Of a DNA stretch of 64,000 bases, positions 8,402 to 15,092 are shown piece after piece (position 1 is the stretch's first letter; the number at the start of each line of letters is the position of its first letter). The translations under genes were made by a program, and so were the position numbers. The stretch spans positions 124,001 through 188,000 of the forward strand of contig NZ_ATZA01000003.1 in NCBI RefSeq assembly GCF_000427965.1. The letters are read 5' to 3'. The stretch comes from Olivibacter sitiensis DSM 17696. Lineage in GTDB: Bacteria > Bacteroidota > Bacteroidia > Sphingobacteriales > Sphingobacteriaceae. The notes beneath the pieces are model-generated. The model was not told the origin of the DNA and ran no database searches. It saw only the letters and a program-made list of their open reading frames with translations.

Positions 8402-8866
8402 TTACAACTTCTCACTTATAGTCCGTAGGCGGATCTTCCGGGCTAGCCAGGTGAGAAGGGCCAGCCCCGCCAGCCAGCTCCACCAGGGCAGGGCCCTTGG
8501 CTGGCTTTGCCTTTGCTCGTGCAGCAGCAGGCTGCTGCTATCGCTCCGGGCAATGGTGGTGACTAGGCTATCTCGTGCCCTTTGGCTGCCCTGTCCGGTG
8601 AGCAACGTGCTGCTGTCCCTGATGTACAGGTAGGCCTCCTCGCCGCGCAGGCCGCTGTCGCGGTGGTAGCTGTAGCCGCCACGCAGCCATAACCATAGGC
8701 TATTATTGGCCTGCTGCCATTGCCACAGGCTGTCGCGGCTATGCTCTTGCAGGGCTACGGTGCTGCTGTCCGAAGCACTATAGCTGTTTTGCTGCCTGTG
8801 TAGTTGCTTTTGCCTACTGCCGCAGCCCGGCTGCAGCAGGAACAGGATGATGATGACTCTTTTCAT
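8402..8866 (-). CDS. Small lipoprotein with C-terminal membrane segment
   Basis: 154 residues from the ATG that shares four bases (ATGA) with the stop of the upstream DUF6266-like gene, so translation is probably coupled. The N-terminus MKRVIIILFLLQPGCGS looks like a lipoprotein signal, with Cys in LQPGC. The middle is polar, rich in Ser/Asp/Gln/Trp, and likely helical. A hydrophobic stretch near 128-145 (LPWWSWLAGLALLTWLA) is followed by basic residues. A protein anchored at both ends, by lipid at the N-terminus and a membrane helix at the C-terminus, is reminiscent of a unimolecular spanin in phage lysis cassettes. No family could be named. Confidence 0.6.
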   Translation of the reverse strand: MKRVIIILFLLQPGCGSRQKQLHRQQNSYSASDSSTVALQEHSRDSLWQWQQANNSLWLWLRGGYSYHRDSGLRGEEAYLYIRDSSTLLTGQGSQRARDSLVTTIARSDSSSLLLHEQRQSQPRALPWWSWLAGLALLTWLARKIRLRTISEKL

Positions 8867-9426
8867 GGTATGTTTCTTGAGGGGTACCTTCCCAGGTAAT
8901 GGGAGTTCGAGAATTTCTTGTACTGCCGGCAATGGGCAAAAATGTAGAGGTCTACCTCCTTATCGCGCAACTGCGGTGGCAAGGTAAGCTGTACCTTGCC
9001 ATCCTCGCGGCAGGCCTTTTGCTCGTTGATACCGGCAATGCGTATGGCCGCATTGTGCGCGCAGAGCACAACACCGTCGTCGGCATTGCCATAAATACCC
9101 CTATGGGGTATGAAATCTACCGTGATACGGTCATCTTTGCGCCGCACGTCCAAGTGGTAGACCGGCGGCAGCGTGCCGCTGCTGAGGGTCACCCTAGCGG
9201 GGTCGACCCATAACTGTGGGTATTGGCCCTGTATGCCGCCATCGAGCAATATCTGCACCGCCTTGGCAAAGGCCTGCACTTTATTGAGTCTATAGCCGAA
9301 ACCCCTGCCTATGATCTTTCGCATAGGTCCCAGGTACCTATTTGCCAGCGCAAAGCGTTCGCGCACGATGATCCTGCCATCTATATCGTCTTTTTTCCTG
9401 GCTATTTTTGATGATATCAGTAACAT
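8863..9426 (-). CDS. DUF6266-like protein (divergent copy)
   Basis: 187 residues. Its layout follows the DUF6266 protein encoded just upstream. A basic N-terminal segment contains a GFGYRLNKVQAFAKAVQ block that corresponds to the IGYGQKRANTHTAMNMAVK block of the neighbour. Next come YPQLWVDPARVTLSSG versus YPDYALDYGRVKLSAG, then a beta-rich part ending in VDLYIFAHCRQYKKFSNSHY versus AHVWLFYGERKLKELSDTVY. The two are therefore paralogues, although the N-terminal signature region of this copy has diverged. Function is unknown. It is the first gene of a unit of its own, because a terminator lies just upstream, and it has an unusually good ribosome-binding site. Confidence 0.65.
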   Translation of the reverse strand: MLLISSKIARKKDDIDGRIIVRERFALANRYLGPMRKIIGRGFGYRLNKVQAFAKAVQILLDGGIQGQYPQLWVDPARVTLSSGTLPPVYHLDVRRKDDRITVDFIPHRGIYGNADDGVVLCAHNAAIRIAGINEQKACREDGKVQLTLPPQLRDKEVDLYIFAHCRQYKKFSNSHYLGRYPSRNIP

Positions 9427-9433
9427 GATTTTT

Positions 9434-9439
9434 CCTCCT
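9434..9439 (-). promoter_or_regulatory. Canonical Shine-Dalgarno AGGAGG
   Basis: On the minus strand AGGAGG stands seven bases before the ATG of the divergent DUF6266-like gene. Strong Shine-Dalgarno motifs are rare in Bacteroidota and absent from most starts in this window. Confidence 0.7.
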
Positions 9440-9462
9440 TTCGATGTATAAGAATTGGTGTT

Positions 9463-9508
9463 GAAAAAGGAGCCGTGCCGCAGTGGCCAGCAGCGGCACG
9501 GCCCTCCT
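9463..9508 (-). terminator. Rho-independent terminator after the DUF6266 gene
   Basis: The minus strand carries GCGGCACGGC-type arms (9472-9481 with 9493-9502), extended by AGGA/TCCT. The hairpin is followed by a run of five T on the minus strand. It lies 11 bp past the DUF6266 stop codon and separates that gene from the following cassette. Confidence 0.8.
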
Positions 9509-9518
9509 GAAGGCGATA

Positions 9519-10160
9519 CTAGGCAATGGTCACCTCACCGACATACACGGTGTCTGAGAGTTCCTTTAGCTTGCGCTCACCATAAAATAGCCACACATGG
9601 GCGGCACCGCCCGCCCAGTTGACCGGAAGGTTGATTTCCACGCTCCCCTCGCTCCTAATGGGCAACACATTGGCCGTGGTAAACTGCCCGCTGCCGGGAT
9701 GGTACACCACGGTGTACACCCCGTCGTCATCTTCACCGCTCACCGGATTCTTTAAGGGATTCCAGCTTATGCTGAGCGTGCGACCATCCAAGGCCATCGC
9801 CTCGTCGCCCGCCGTGAAGAGTCCGCCGGCACTGAGTTTTACACGGCCGTAGTCTAGTGCATAGTCGGGGTAGTTGCCCACCACGGCCTGCACGATATTG
9901 TCCTTGACGGCCATGTTCATGGCCGTGTGCGTATTGGCGCGCTTTTGGCCGTAGCCTATGCGTATGAGCGCCTTGATGGGGAAGAGAAACTTGGTGACCA
10001 GGCCAAATTTTGCCTGCTGCATCAACTGCTCTTCCGTGGCGGGCTTGCTGCGTTTCTTGTAGAGCCCCTTGATGTAGTGGATGCCCTTCCAGCTGCTGCC
10101 TATTATACTTCCCGCTTTTCCTTTGAAGCCTCCATTGGCTCCGTTTCTGATAGTTCCCAT
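9519..10160 (-). CDS. DUF6266 family protein
   Basis: 213 residues from the ATG giving MGTIRNGANGGFKGKAGSII, the Gly-rich start I associate with DUF6266 proteins of Sphingobacteriaceae and relatives. A basic, helical N-terminal part leads to a beta-rich C-terminal part in which ISWNPLKNP and VYTVVYHPGSGQF look like repeated beta-sandwich strands. No signal peptide or membrane segment is seen. The family has no established function that I know of. Multi-copy occurrence and proximity to cell-wall hydrolase and membrane genes suggest a phage-derived or structural protein. An upstream in-frame ATG would add 26 residues of atypical sequence and is not preferred. Confidence 0.75.
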   Translation of the reverse strand: MGTIRNGANGGFKGKAGSIIGSSWKGIHYIKGLYKKRSKPATEEQLMQQAKFGLVTKFLFPIKALIRIGYGQKRANTHTAMNMAVKDNIVQAVVGNYPDYALDYGRVKLSAGGLFTAGDEAMALDGRTLSISWNPLKNPVSGEDDDGVYTVVYHPGSGQFTTANVLPIRSEGSVEINLPVNWAGGAAHVWLFYGERKLKELSDTVYVGEVTIA

Positions 10161-10521
10161 AATTGAAAAAATTAAAAATTTAAACCTATCAACAAAGCTT
10201 GCTATACCGGTATATTGCCGTGATGACGATGCAAACATAGGACGCTAATTTTCAAATACCTATAGCCAGATACTGGTTGACGGGCATGTGACGGGCATGT
10301 ATCGGTTTATTGACGGATAAGTGAAGGCTGAGGGGAGATTAGCGACCAAAGGCCCATGCTTAAATCTACACCAAAAGCATGCCTTCTTCGTCCAATCACT
10401 GGGCGTAGGTGCCATCTGCATCGGTTTTGCAAGGCATTGAATGGCCTTCAAAACCGATACTAAAGGGATAAAAACAGGATGGATGGGCGAAATTGCCGGG
10501 CAATTGGTCAGCTATTGGCTG
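10161..10521. other. Non-coding stretch with an 11-bp tandem duplication
   Basis: About 360 bp between the HTH gene and the DUF6266 gene, both leftward. The only clear structure is TGACGGGCATG repeated twice head to tail at 10278-10299. No promoter is convincing and no gene is supported. Confidence 0.4.
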
Positions 10522-10848
10522 CTATTCCAAGCTCCAATAGATCTTGCGCAGGTGCTCCACGTCCTCGTCGCGGTAGTATTTTTTCTTGTTTACGATCTTG
10601 GCCACTTTTATGAGCCCCTTATGCTTGCAGCGCAACAAGGTGCTTTCGCTGATACCCACGCGGTTCTGCACGTATTCCGTGCTGCGATAGATGGTTTCTT
10701 TCTCTCTATGGCACAAGATGGCATGGAGCATTTCGCCCAATTGGCCCTTCACTTCCAATAGGTGGTTTATGATGACATCGTGCGAACTGGCCACGGGGCA
10801 ACTGGCGCAAGAGAGCGGAGGACTGAGCTTGTCTTGATCGTTCATCAT
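10522..10848 (-). CDS. Helix-turn-helix DNA-binding protein
   Basis: 108 residues from the first of two adjacent ATGs; an upstream ATG would add nine residues. The C-terminal half (about 55-108) reads TEYVQNRVGISESTLLRCKH, then a basic stretch, then YYRDEDVEHLRKIYW. This is the pattern of a MerR/excisionase-like winged helix in which the last helix carries a Y-x-DEDVE motif. The N-terminal third contains two Cys in CASCPV. Such proteins (helix-turn-helix domain group of Bacteroidota) often regulate mobile or phage-like genes, which fits the downstream DUF6266 and lysis-like cassette. Target sites are unknown. Confidence 0.7.
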   Translation of the reverse strand: MMNDQDKLSPPLSCASCPVASSHDVIINHLLEVKGQLGEMLHAILCHREKETIYRSTEYVQNRVGISESTLLRCKHKGLIKVAKIVNKKKYYRDEDVEHLRKIYWSLE

Positions 10849-10991
10849 TAGGAAAAGATTGGCACACAGAACCATGCTCTTTTCAAAATATCGCTACTCG
10901 CTACCCAAGTTCTGTGCTAATGATTGAAAATCAGTTGTTTTTTTGCTAATATAACATGTAAAAAAGACAATAGCTGCTTTATTTTCAAATT

Positions 10992-11029
10992 ACCATAAGT
11001 ATGGCATAGCTCCTTATGTTCCTTATGGT
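10992..11029. promoter_or_regulatory. Inverted repeat in divergent promoter region
   Basis: ACCATAAG (10992-10999) and CTTATGGT (11022-11029) form an 8-bp inverted repeat with 22 bp between the arms. It lies about 50 bp upstream of the lipoprotein start, in the region divergent from the HTH gene. It could be an operator; this is inference from position only. Confidence 0.35.
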
Positions 11030-11078
11030 TATTTTTGCTATATCTCAACTAACAAAAGTTAACTTAAATAACACAAAC

Positions 11079-11597
11079 ATGAAGAAGAACTTTATCTTTA
11101 GCCTTGCCGCACTGGCACTTTCATTCCTTGGATGCGAACAATTGGAAAGCCAGCTGGGCGCACAGGCCTCCACCATGATGGCAACCGTCGAAGACAGCCG
11201 CATCAGCCTAGACGAAGCGAGAACGCTGGTGGCCAATTATGGCCGCGCATACGGGCAGGAAGGCCTAGCCAACTTGCAAGCAGCAGATACAGAGACTAGG
11301 GCGGTATTCATGCCGCGCCGGCAGCTGGAGCAGCTGGTGGCCGACATGGAAGCCACGGACGGTGATGGCGTGCGCTTTTACTTCGCGCGGTATGACAGCG
11401 GCAGTCCCAAGAATACGCTGGTAATAGTGCCTACCAAGGCTGCTACGATCAATGGCGTGGCCATGCATCGGGATGTATATGGGGAGACGGACACGGCGGG
11501 CAATATCACGCAATCATACATCCAGAACAGGATGCATCCTTGCCCCCCTTGTGATGATGCCGACCTAGTGGAAGGAGAAGAAGATCAAAACGGCTGA
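11079..11597 (+). CDS. Exported lipoprotein of unknown function
   Basis: 172 residues from the ATG giving MKKNFIFSLAALALSFLGC. The signal segment ends in the lipobox FLGC, so the mature N-terminal Cys should be lipidated. The mature part is acidic and ends with HPCPPCDDADLVEGEEDQ, a CPPC pair within an acidic tail. This tail may be redox-active, bind metal, or sit at the surface. I do not recognise a family. The next gene starts two bases after the stop, so this is the first gene of the membrane protein - kinase - response regulator group. It is a candidate sensor or output of that system. Confidence 0.7.
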   Translation: MKKNFIFSLAALALSFLGCEQLESQLGAQASTMMATVEDSRISLDEARTLVANYGRAYGQEGLANLQAADTETRAVFMPRRQLEQLVADMEATDGDGVRFYFARYDSGSPKNTLVIVPTKAATINGVAMHRDVYGETDTAGNITQSYIQNRMHPCPPCDDADLVEGEEDQNG

Positions 11598-11599
11598 CC

Positions 11600-12253
11600 A
11601 TGCTAGACCTAGTGCCCCTTATTGCCTGCTTCATTGCCAGCTTGGTCTTCCTAAAGAGCGACCAAGAGCGGCACTGGAGCATTTTGCGGCTATTCCTTGC
11701 CTTCACCGTGCTGACGGAACTATTTGCTTTATATATCGGCCACTGGCTAAGGCATAGCAACCTCTATGTTTACAATACCTACATGCTGGTAGAAGGCTTG
11801 GCCATGCCTACCCTGCTGTACTTTATGAACCCCATTAGGAAGCGTTCCTGGCTACCTTATGGCAGCTTATTGGCATTGTGGCTCTTGGGGTATAGCCTTT
11901 TTTACGCTTGGTATATATGGAAAAAGGGGCTATCTGACCCTGCCGATCCCTTGATAGATAAACTGTGCTTTTTTATCCTATTCTATGCCGTTGCCTATTA
12001 TGTGGGGCTGCTGTTGTCCAATTATCGGCCAGATCTGCTCAGGCAGGCACACTTCTGGTGGGTGAACGGGGTCCTGTTCTTCTATTTTGGCAACACGGTG
12101 CTCAACGTACTGAGCAAATACCTCAATATGGAGATGTGGCCAGGAATGTCGGCACGGCATTTCCTATTTATTTTACTGAACATTTTACTTTATGGACTAT
12201 GGACGCTTTCATTCTACTTGAGGTATCGCCAATGCCGCAGGGCAATATCGTAG
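11600..12253 (+). CDS. Polytopic membrane protein, possible sensor partner
   Basis: 217 residues with six or seven hydrophobic helices, beginning LVPLIACFIASLVFL and ending LLNILLYGLWTLSFYL, with a short basic cytoplasmic tail. Layout recalls membrane proteins of unknown function found next to short histidine kinases in Sphingobacteriaceae. It could supply the input domain missing from the following kinase, which has only one membrane helix. The kinase gene starts inside the last 22 bp of this gene, which supports coupled expression. No enzymatic motif is visible. Confidence 0.7.
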   Translation: MLDLVPLIACFIASLVFLKSDQERHWSILRLFLAFTVLTELFALYIGHWLRHSNLYVYNTYMLVEGLAMPTLLYFMNPIRKRSWLPYGSLLALWLLGYSLFYAWYIWKKGLSDPADPLIDKLCFFILFYAVAYYVGLLLSNYRPDLLRQAHFWWVNGVLFFYFGNTVLNVLSKYLNMEMWPGMSARHFLFILLNILLYGLWTLSFYLRYRQCRRAIS

Positions 12254-13005
12254 TGCTGGTGACACTCATGCTGCTATTGGTGCCACTCATGTTCATCGTG
12301 TGCGTACTCTATGGCCAAAGCCAGTACTTGGCCAAAGAACGGGAGCTGGAGCGGCAAAGGAAACGATTTGAGCAGGAAAAGCTACAGATAGCCATGGAGG
12401 CCACGCAGCAGTTTGGCAACCGGGTATCCAAAAAGCTGCACGACCACATAGGCCATAGGCTCACCCTGGCCGAGCGCACCCTAGGTACCATCCTGCCCAA
12501 TACGCTGCCCGAAAAAGCGCGGCGGCGACTGGGGCAGGCCATGGATTATCTGAGCGACTCACTGGACGACCTGAAGCGGATAAGCAATACCATGGTACAG
12601 TACCAAGAGCTGCCCGCCAGCCTGGACGAAATACTGCGGCAGGAGCTGGCCGCCCTGGAGAGCGCCACGTCGGTGAGAGGCATCTATGAGGGAGCAGGAG
12701 AAGCCTGGGCGGTGCCGGCGCAGATAGATTTTGCCCTTTACCGGGTGTACCAGGTATTGGTGAGCAATACGCTGCAACATGCCTCTGCCAGCGAAGTGCG
12801 GGTATGCACCCAGCTCGAGAAGGAACAGCTGCACCTGGTCTATGCGGATAACGGCATCGGCTTTGACTATGAGGAGGCAAAGGGCAAGGGCGGCCTGGGC
12901 TTGGCCCACGCCCGCCAGATGGTGGGCCAGCAGGGTGGCCACATAAGCTTTGAGAGCAGGGCGGGCAAGGGCATGGTGGCAAGCATAGTCATTCCCCTAC
13001 CCTGA
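12232..13005 (+). CDS. Short sensor histidine kinase (HisKA_3/NarX type)
   Basis: About 258 residues from an ATG overlapping the upstream gene; an ATG 11 codons earlier is possible. One N-terminal membrane helix (about 7-27) is followed by a charged coiled coil (33-60) and the phospho-acceptor region KKLHDHIGHRL (His70). The ATPase domain shows SNTLQHASASEV (N box), DNGIGFD (G1) and GKGGLGLAHARQ (G2). There is no extracellular sensing domain, so sensing must come from the helix or from the neighbouring membrane protein. The NarL-type regulator gene 37 bp downstream is the obvious partner. Confidence 0.88.
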   Translation: MPQGNIVVLVTLMLLLVPLMFIVCVLYGQSQYLAKERELERQRKRFEQEKLQIAMEATQQFGNRVSKKLHDHIGHRLTLAERTLGTILPNTLPEKARRRLGQAMDYLSDSLDDLKRISNTMVQYQELPASLDEILRQELAALESATSVRGIYEGAGEAWAVPAQIDFALYRVYQVLVSNTLQHASASEVRVCTQLEKEQLHLVYADNGIGFDYEEAKGKGGLGLAHARQMVGQQGGHISFESRAGKGMVASIVIPLP

Positions 13006-13042
13006 GGCCACCTTTTGCAGATGACAATAAAAAGAGTATAGC

Positions 13043-13678
13043 ATGATAGAGATAGCCATTATAGACGATCAGGCCAATACGGCCCTGGGCACGGCAGAGC
13101 TGCTGACCGATTACCCGGATATTCGCACCTTATTCTGGGCCACTTCTGGCCAGGAGATGATAGCGCGGCTAGAAGCGGGCCCGCGGCCGCAGGTGCTGCT
13201 CACGGACGTGAACATGGAAGGCATGAACGGCATGGCCTGCGCACGGTGGCTCAGGGAGCATCACCCCGATATAGCGGTCATAGGTACCAGCTACTTCAAC
13301 GACCGCTATTTTATGGAGAACATGTTGATGGCCGGCGCAAAGGCCTTCCTGCACACACGTACGCCCATGGACAAAATGGCCGAGGCCATACGCACCGTAC
13401 ACAAGGGACAGTATTTTCTGTACGACCTAGTGACGCAAGAAACGCTGGACCGCCTGTTTTCCAAGAAGGCTAGGGCCAGCGTGGCCATACCGCAACGGCA
13501 GATGGAGTGCTTGCAGCTGTTGGTACGGGGACTAAGCGACCAAGAAATAGCCGATAGGCTGCATATATCCGTCAGTTCGTTGCCCTACCACAAGAAAGTG
13601 CTCTTCAGGCGGCTGGAAGTACACAAAATGGAGGACCTAGTTCGCAAGGCCCTGTACATGGGTCTAGTAGAAAGTTGA
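13043..13678 (+). CDS. NarL/LuxR-type response regulator
   Basis: 211 residues. The receiver domain starts MIEIAIIDDQ, with the acidic pair at 8-9 and the phospho-acceptor Asp55 in LLTDVNMEGM. The C-terminal LuxR helix-turn-helix (about 150-208) reads MECLQLLVRGLSDQEIADRL followed by HISVSSLPYHKKVLFRRL. The usual conserved Lys after beta-strand 5 is not evident, since the segment reads AFLHTRTPMDKM where K is expected. Phospho-switching may therefore differ from the standard. It should be phosphorylated by the kinase encoded upstream and is followed six bases later by a Crp/Fnr gene. Targets are unknown. Confidence 0.9.
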   Translation: MIEIAIIDDQANTALGTAELLTDYPDIRTLFWATSGQEMIARLEAGPRPQVLLTDVNMEGMNGMACARWLREHHPDIAVIGTSYFNDRYFMENMLMAGAKAFLHTRTPMDKMAEAIRTVHKGQYFLYDLVTQETLDRLFSKKARASVAIPQRQMECLQLLVRGLSDQEIADRLHISVSSLPYHKKVLFRRLEVHKMEDLVRKALYMGLVES

Positions 13679-13684
13679 ACAGGC

Positions 13685-14272
13685 ATGGACATCAACATTT
13701 TTTTGGACAATCTGCAGCAGCGCTACCGACTGGACGAGGGCGAGCGCCAATTTTTGAGCGAGCACATGCAGCGCAAGCGCCTTGCTGCCCTAAAGAAGCT
13801 GCACGAGGCGGGCGAAGTGCCGAAGAGGGTCTATTTTCTGTATGACGGCATTGTGCGCGGATGCCGCAGGGAGCTCTCCAAGCCTGCCGGCGAAGAGCGC
13901 ATGGTAACTACCTGGTTTTGCCACAAGCAGCGCCTGGTGGGCAATATACAGGATGTGGTGCTAGGCCGCAGGCTGCAAGAACATGTGGAGACCTGCACCC
14001 CCTGCACATTCTATTACCTGAGCAGGGAAGACATCAGCCTGCTCATGGCCCGCTCTGCCAATCTTATCTCCCTGTACAACCGCCTGATTCGCGGCTATAT
14101 CAGGCTACTCACCTGCCGTAGCGAATGCAGCGCCCCCCTGCGCGGCGAGGATCGGGTGCGGCGCTTTATGGAGCTGCTGCCCCATTGCATACACCGTGTA
14201 CCGCAGGAGCATGCAGCCTCCTACCTGGGAATGACACGCGAAACGCTCAATCGCATACTCAATAAAAAATAA
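13685..14272 (+). CDS. Crp/Fnr-family transcription regulator
   Basis: 195 residues. The N-terminal part is a cyclic-nucleotide-binding-like beta barrel (KRVYFLYDGIVRGCRREL near 47-64). The last 25 residues form the Crp-type helix-turn-helix VPQEHAASYLGMTRETLNRI. No Fnr-like N-terminal Cys cluster is present, though CTPCTF and CRSEC pairs occur mid-protein. It follows the response regulator by six bases. Immediately beyond its stop codon lie two sites matching the classical Crp consensus, so it may regulate the next transcript or itself. Whether it binds cAMP cannot be judged from sequence. Confidence 0.88.
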   Translation: MDINIFLDNLQQRYRLDEGERQFLSEHMQRKRLAALKKLHEAGEVPKRVYFLYDGIVRGCRRELSKPAGEERMVTTWFCHKQRLVGNIQDVVLGRRLQEHVETCTPCTFYYLSREDISLLMARSANLISLYNRLIRGYIRLLTCRSECSAPLRGEDRVRRFMELLPHCIHRVPQEHAASYLGMTRETLNRILNKK

Positions 14273-14283
14273 CGTATCCTCCT

Positions 14284-14299
14284 TGTGATTTTGGTCACA
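14284..14299. promoter_or_regulatory. Crp-type operator 1 (TGTGA-N6-TCACA)
   Basis: TGTGA and TCACA half-sites separated by exactly six bases, a perfect match to the Crp consensus. It lies 12 bp after the Crp/Fnr stop codon and about 60 bp before a TAnnTTTG box. Confidence 0.7.
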
Positions 14300-14312
14300 A
14301 GCCCTCCCCATC

Positions 14313-14328
14313 TGTGACCATCATCACA
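14313..14328. promoter_or_regulatory. Crp-type operator 2 (TGTGA-N6-TCACA)
   Basis: A second perfect TGTGA-N6-TCACA site, 29 bp centre to centre from the first, so on nearly the same helical face plus about three turns. Its centre is roughly 43 bp upstream of the start predicted from the -7 box, close to a class II activator position. Confidence 0.7.
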
Positions 14329-14350
14329 AACTAGCGCCAAGACCACCTGC

Positions 14351-14358
14351 TACTTTTG
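14351..14358 (+). promoter_or_regulatory. Bacteroidota -7 box TACTTTTG
   Basis: Matches TAnnTTTG. It follows the two Crp-type sites and precedes the small exported-peptide gene. No clear -33 TTTG is present, as expected for an activator-dependent promoter. Confidence 0.55.
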
Positions 14359-14432
14359 TATGAAGGCCGGCCGCTGTGGGTAGCTGGCTGTCTTGATAGT
14401 TGTGTCTTGATACTTGATACTAAAAAGAAGAA

Positions 14433-14570
14433 ATGGACAGGAAAACGACATATCGCTTCAGTAGGCCCAGGGGGCTACATGCACAGCAGCTATGTCTTAC
14501 TTTGGTTCAACCTGTTCTTTATCTCAATGAGCGGGATGGGCATTTATATATCGAAATTACAGCGAAGTAG
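14433..14570 (+). CDS. Possible 45-residue leader ORF
   Basis: An ATG-initiated frame of 45 codons plus stop lies in the roughly 300-nt leader between the predicted promoter and the exported-peptide gene. It starts MDRKTTYRFSRP and ends HLYIEITAK. It has no signal peptide, no recognised motif and no Shine-Dalgarno. It may be a leader peptide, a relic or chance; the interval otherwise contains nothing I can name. Confidence 0.2.
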   Translation: MDRKTTYRFSRPRGLHAQQLCLTLVQPVLYLNERDGHLYIEITAK

Positions 14571-14669
14571 CAACGCAGGAAGCGCAGCTATCTAGGGCGA
14601 GTCGGCCAAAAGACGACATACATTATGAACGAAGAAAACAATTTTTTATTTACTCAAATTTCTAAGACT

Positions 14670-14999
14670 ATGAAAATTTTGAAAATCATTTTAACAGGAC
14701 TTTTTGCCATCGTGTTAGGCTTTATGGTAATGTCTTTTCAGAAAGATCGAATGGAAGGCATAAAAGAGGTTCGGACAGATACTTGGCATTACCAAGGAGG
14801 TAGCGGAACCGGACAAATCCTTAACAACGATAATTGGGTTCGTGCCTCTGATGGGGGAACTCCTCATCAACAATGTGGAAACGGAAGTGCTCTTCCATGT
14901 ACAATCACCGGACCTCAGGATCCTGATGAATTCCAGGATCATTTGGAATATCTCGGCGTTAGTGGAGTCATGTTAGCAAGTCCAAACAAGCGTCCATAG
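14670..14999 (+). CDS. Small exported peptide, DUF6520-like
   Basis: 109 residues from the ATG giving MKILKIILTGLFAIVLGFMV, a strong signal segment. The mature part has a Gly-rich stretch (YQGGSGTGQ) and two Cys in PHQQCGNGSALPCTITG, followed by an acidic region. This layout resembles the small exported DUF6520/NVEALA-type proteins of Bacteroidota, whose function is unknown. An earlier in-frame ATG would add 15 polar residues and spoil the signal. The gene follows the two Crp-type sites and a promoter box and ends before a strong hairpin terminator. It is therefore probably a regulated monocistronic transcript. Confidence 0.6.
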   Translation: MKILKIILTGLFAIVLGFMVMSFQKDRMEGIKEVRTDTWHYQGGSGTGQILNNDNWVRASDGGTPHQQCGNGSALPCTITGPQDPDEFQDHLEYLGVSGVMLASPNKRP

Positions 15000-15040
15000 C
15001 TTTTTGCCATCATAGCAATGGAGGCTTTTAGGAAGCAAAA

Positions 15041-15075
15041 AAAGCGGGAAAAACTATGATAGTTTTTCCCGCTTT
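15041..15075. terminator. Bidirectional terminator hairpin
   Basis: A perfect 17-bp inverted repeat (AAAGCGGGAAAAACTAT at 15041-15057 with 15059-15075) has A-rich and T-rich flanks, so it can end transcription from both sides. It lies between the convergent exported-peptide gene and the SusD gene. Confidence 0.9.
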
Positions 15076-15092
15076 CTTAAACCAAAACTGCG

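Noticed and set aside
14356-14595. A 79-codon plus-strand frame after the Crp-type sites
   Set aside because: Its start lies on or before the predicted transcription start and the product has no recognisable features.
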